This document shows, one piece after another, positions 62,972 to 64,000 of a DNA stretch of 64,000 nucleotides. Position 1 is the first letter of the stretch; every line of letters starts with the position of its first letter. Source of the DNA: Eubacterium sp. UBA3279. GTDB taxonomy: Bacteria; Bacillota; Clostridia; Lachnospirales; Lachnospiraceae. Made by a program: the position numbers and the translations under genes. The DNA lies in contig DETV01000105.1 in assembly GCA_002361775.1 (NCBI GenBank), positions 1-64,000 of the forward strand, in the 5' to 3' direction. The notes under the pieces are model-generated. The model did not search any database. It was not told the DNA's origin and was given only the letters and a program-made list of their open reading frames with translations.

Positions 62972-64000
62972 CTATATATTTTCTTCAATATAATCCAATG
63001 TATCTTGAAGTCGTGAGAAATCCTCATCTGTAGTAAAATACCCAACACTAAACCTAATTGTTCCGGCAGGGTATGTCCCCATAAACTGATGTGCTAGAGG
63101 CGCACATTCAAGCCCGGTACGTACTGAAATTCCTTTCTCGCTGAAAATACTGCCTGCAGAATCACTACTGATGCCATCAATCAGGCAAGAAACAATACCC
63201 ACATAAGGAACATCTTTGCCAGCTCCTACTAACTGAATAAAATCATACTTAGAAAGGATATCAAGTAGTTTCCTTCGATGTTCTTCTTCCTGACTCCAAA
63301 TCTTTTCGATTCCCGTCTCCTGGTTCCACTTGAGCGCAGCATAAAGGCCTGCCACCCCAGCGATATTCAGCGTTCCCGCCTCATACTTCTGTGGCAGTGA
63401 TTTCGGCATATCCTGATTTGCAGACTCAAATCCCGTACCGCCAAAGATTGTTGCCGGAAAGTCTGCAGATGGATTCATTACAAATCCCGAAATACCGGTC
63501 GGCCCATATAATGTCTTGTGACCTGCGAATACTGCATAATCAAAAGTCTCTAATCCCACGTTGATATCTACAAGTCCTGCCGTCTGAGCCATATCAACCA
63601 ATGTTCTTGCCCCATACTTCTTCGCAAGTGCAAAGATATCCTCGACCGGAGCTATTACTCCGAAAGAATTACTTGCGTGTGATACCACGACTAGATCTGG
63701 CTTTGATTCTTCGAATTGATACTTAATACGTTCAATGTCGAATTTCAAGTCCACACCAACAGATAACTGAAACACCTGAATCAGTCCAGATTTTTCAAAA
63801 TGATGCAGGACACGTGTAACCGCATTATGCTCAAATGGAGAAATATAGATATTTCGCGCTCCGCACTCCACATTTCCCTGGATAATCATATTTAAAGCAA
63901 TCGTTGCTGACGGTGTGAATATAACCTGCTTCACAGGGCAATGAAGCAACTCCTTAACCATCGCCCTGGTATTAGAAATCAGTTCGCCTGCACTTTTTGC
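62972..64000 (-). CDS. Cysteine desulfurase / class V aminotransferase (5' end cut by window)
   Basis: The last 342 codons of a PLP enzyme; the reading frame is open to the right edge and upstream codons (AKSAGELISNTRA) look coding, so the start lies outside. The PLP Lys is in AGHKTLYGPTG, and the catalytic Cys in SVRTGLECAPLAHQ. The GLECAPLAH loop fits the group II-like TIGR01977 type more than IscS-like DndA. In a phosphorothioation cluster it would supply sulfur for DndC, hence a DndA-like role by context. A 91-base gap separates it from dptF. Confidence 0.82.
   Translation of the reverse strand, partial: AKSAGELISNTRAMVKELLHCPVKQVIFTPSATIALNMIIQGNVECGARNIYISPFEHNAVTRVLHHFEKSGLIQVFQLSVGVDLKFDIERIKYQFEESKPDLVVVSHASNSFGVIAPVEDIFALAKKYGARTLVDMAQTAGLVDINVGLETFDYAVFAGHKTLYGPTGISGFVMNPSADFPATIFGGTGFESANQDMPKSLPQKYEAGTLNIAGVAGLYAALKWNQETGIEKIWSQEEEHRRKLLDILSKYDFIQLVGAGKDVPYVGIVSCLIDGISSDSAGSIFSEKGISVRTGLECAPLAHQFMGTYPAGTIRFSVGYFTTDEDFSRLQDTLDYIEENI

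Overview
The window reads as a chromosomal segment of a low-to-moderate GC Firmicute, most likely a gut member of the Lachnospiraceae/Clostridia. The evidence is a strong Ile T-box leader in front of ileS, a clostridial-type short ThiC, purine-rich Shine-Dalgarno sites before almost every gene, a c-di-AMP receptor of the DarA type, a FeoB-associated Cys-rich peptide and Rex-type operators. The species cannot be named from the sequence alone.

Region 1 (1-26.3 kb) is core-like chromosome. It holds an SdpR-like ArsR repressor with two matching operators, a serine hydrolase, glycogen phosphorylase, ileS with its T-box, and a thiamine operon under a TPP riboswitch (thiW-thiM-thiE-thiD-thiC, so HMP is made de novo while the thiazole is salvaged). 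Next come a D,D-carboxypeptidase, a DEDDh exonuclease, DarA, a sialic-acid branch (nanE and a ROK kinase), a metal-responsive ArsR/HMA/P1B-ATPase locus, a MATE pump with a tiny Cys-rich peptide, an iron alcohol dehydrogenase under two Rex-like boxes, a GNAT, a PTS EIIC and a methyltransferase. One gene is clearly broken: a sodium:neurotransmitter-type symporter reduced to its first 12 codons joined out of frame to its last ~110.

Region 2 (26.3-35 kb) is a graveyard of mobile DNA with some intact cargo. Remnants include a 5'-truncated cyclophilin-like gene, a frameshifted excisionase, a decayed ParB-like gene, a 3' tRNA-like fragment, a chimeric scrap joining a topoisomerase motif to an integrase tail, and an AAA-ATPase-like gene with a nonsense codon and a deletion. 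Intact genes are an XRE/TPR pair, a small domain protein with an atypical peptide deformylase, a Fic protein and an ATPase with a nuclease-like C-terminus.

Region 3 (35-44.4 kb) is the recombination and control end of an integrative element, almost all on the minus strand. It has a tyrosine integrase split by one in-frame TGA, a four-HTH-repeat protein, a 55-aa excisionase, a sigma-like factor split by one TAG, an XRE protein, a phosphoesterase, several unknown proteins, an ATPase fused to the small domain seen in region 2, and a Y-family polymerase whose C-terminal domain looks replaced. A LexA/CI-like repressor diverges from the polymerase.

Region 4 (44.4-64 kb) is one long minus-strand operon that looks like an anti-phage island. 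Reading in its own direction it encodes a cysteine desulfurase (cut by the window edge), DptF-, DptG- and DptH-like proteins (the restriction arm of DNA phosphorothioation), a ~273-aa adaptor-like protein, a 1,420-aa P-loop ATPase, an SF2 helicase with an N-terminal nuclease domain, a coiled-coil protein and a WYL regulator. Genes are separated by 0-91 bases. The modification genes (dndB-E) would have to lie to the right of the window. The unusual point is that a second large ATPase/helicase set is transcribed with the Dpt-like arm.
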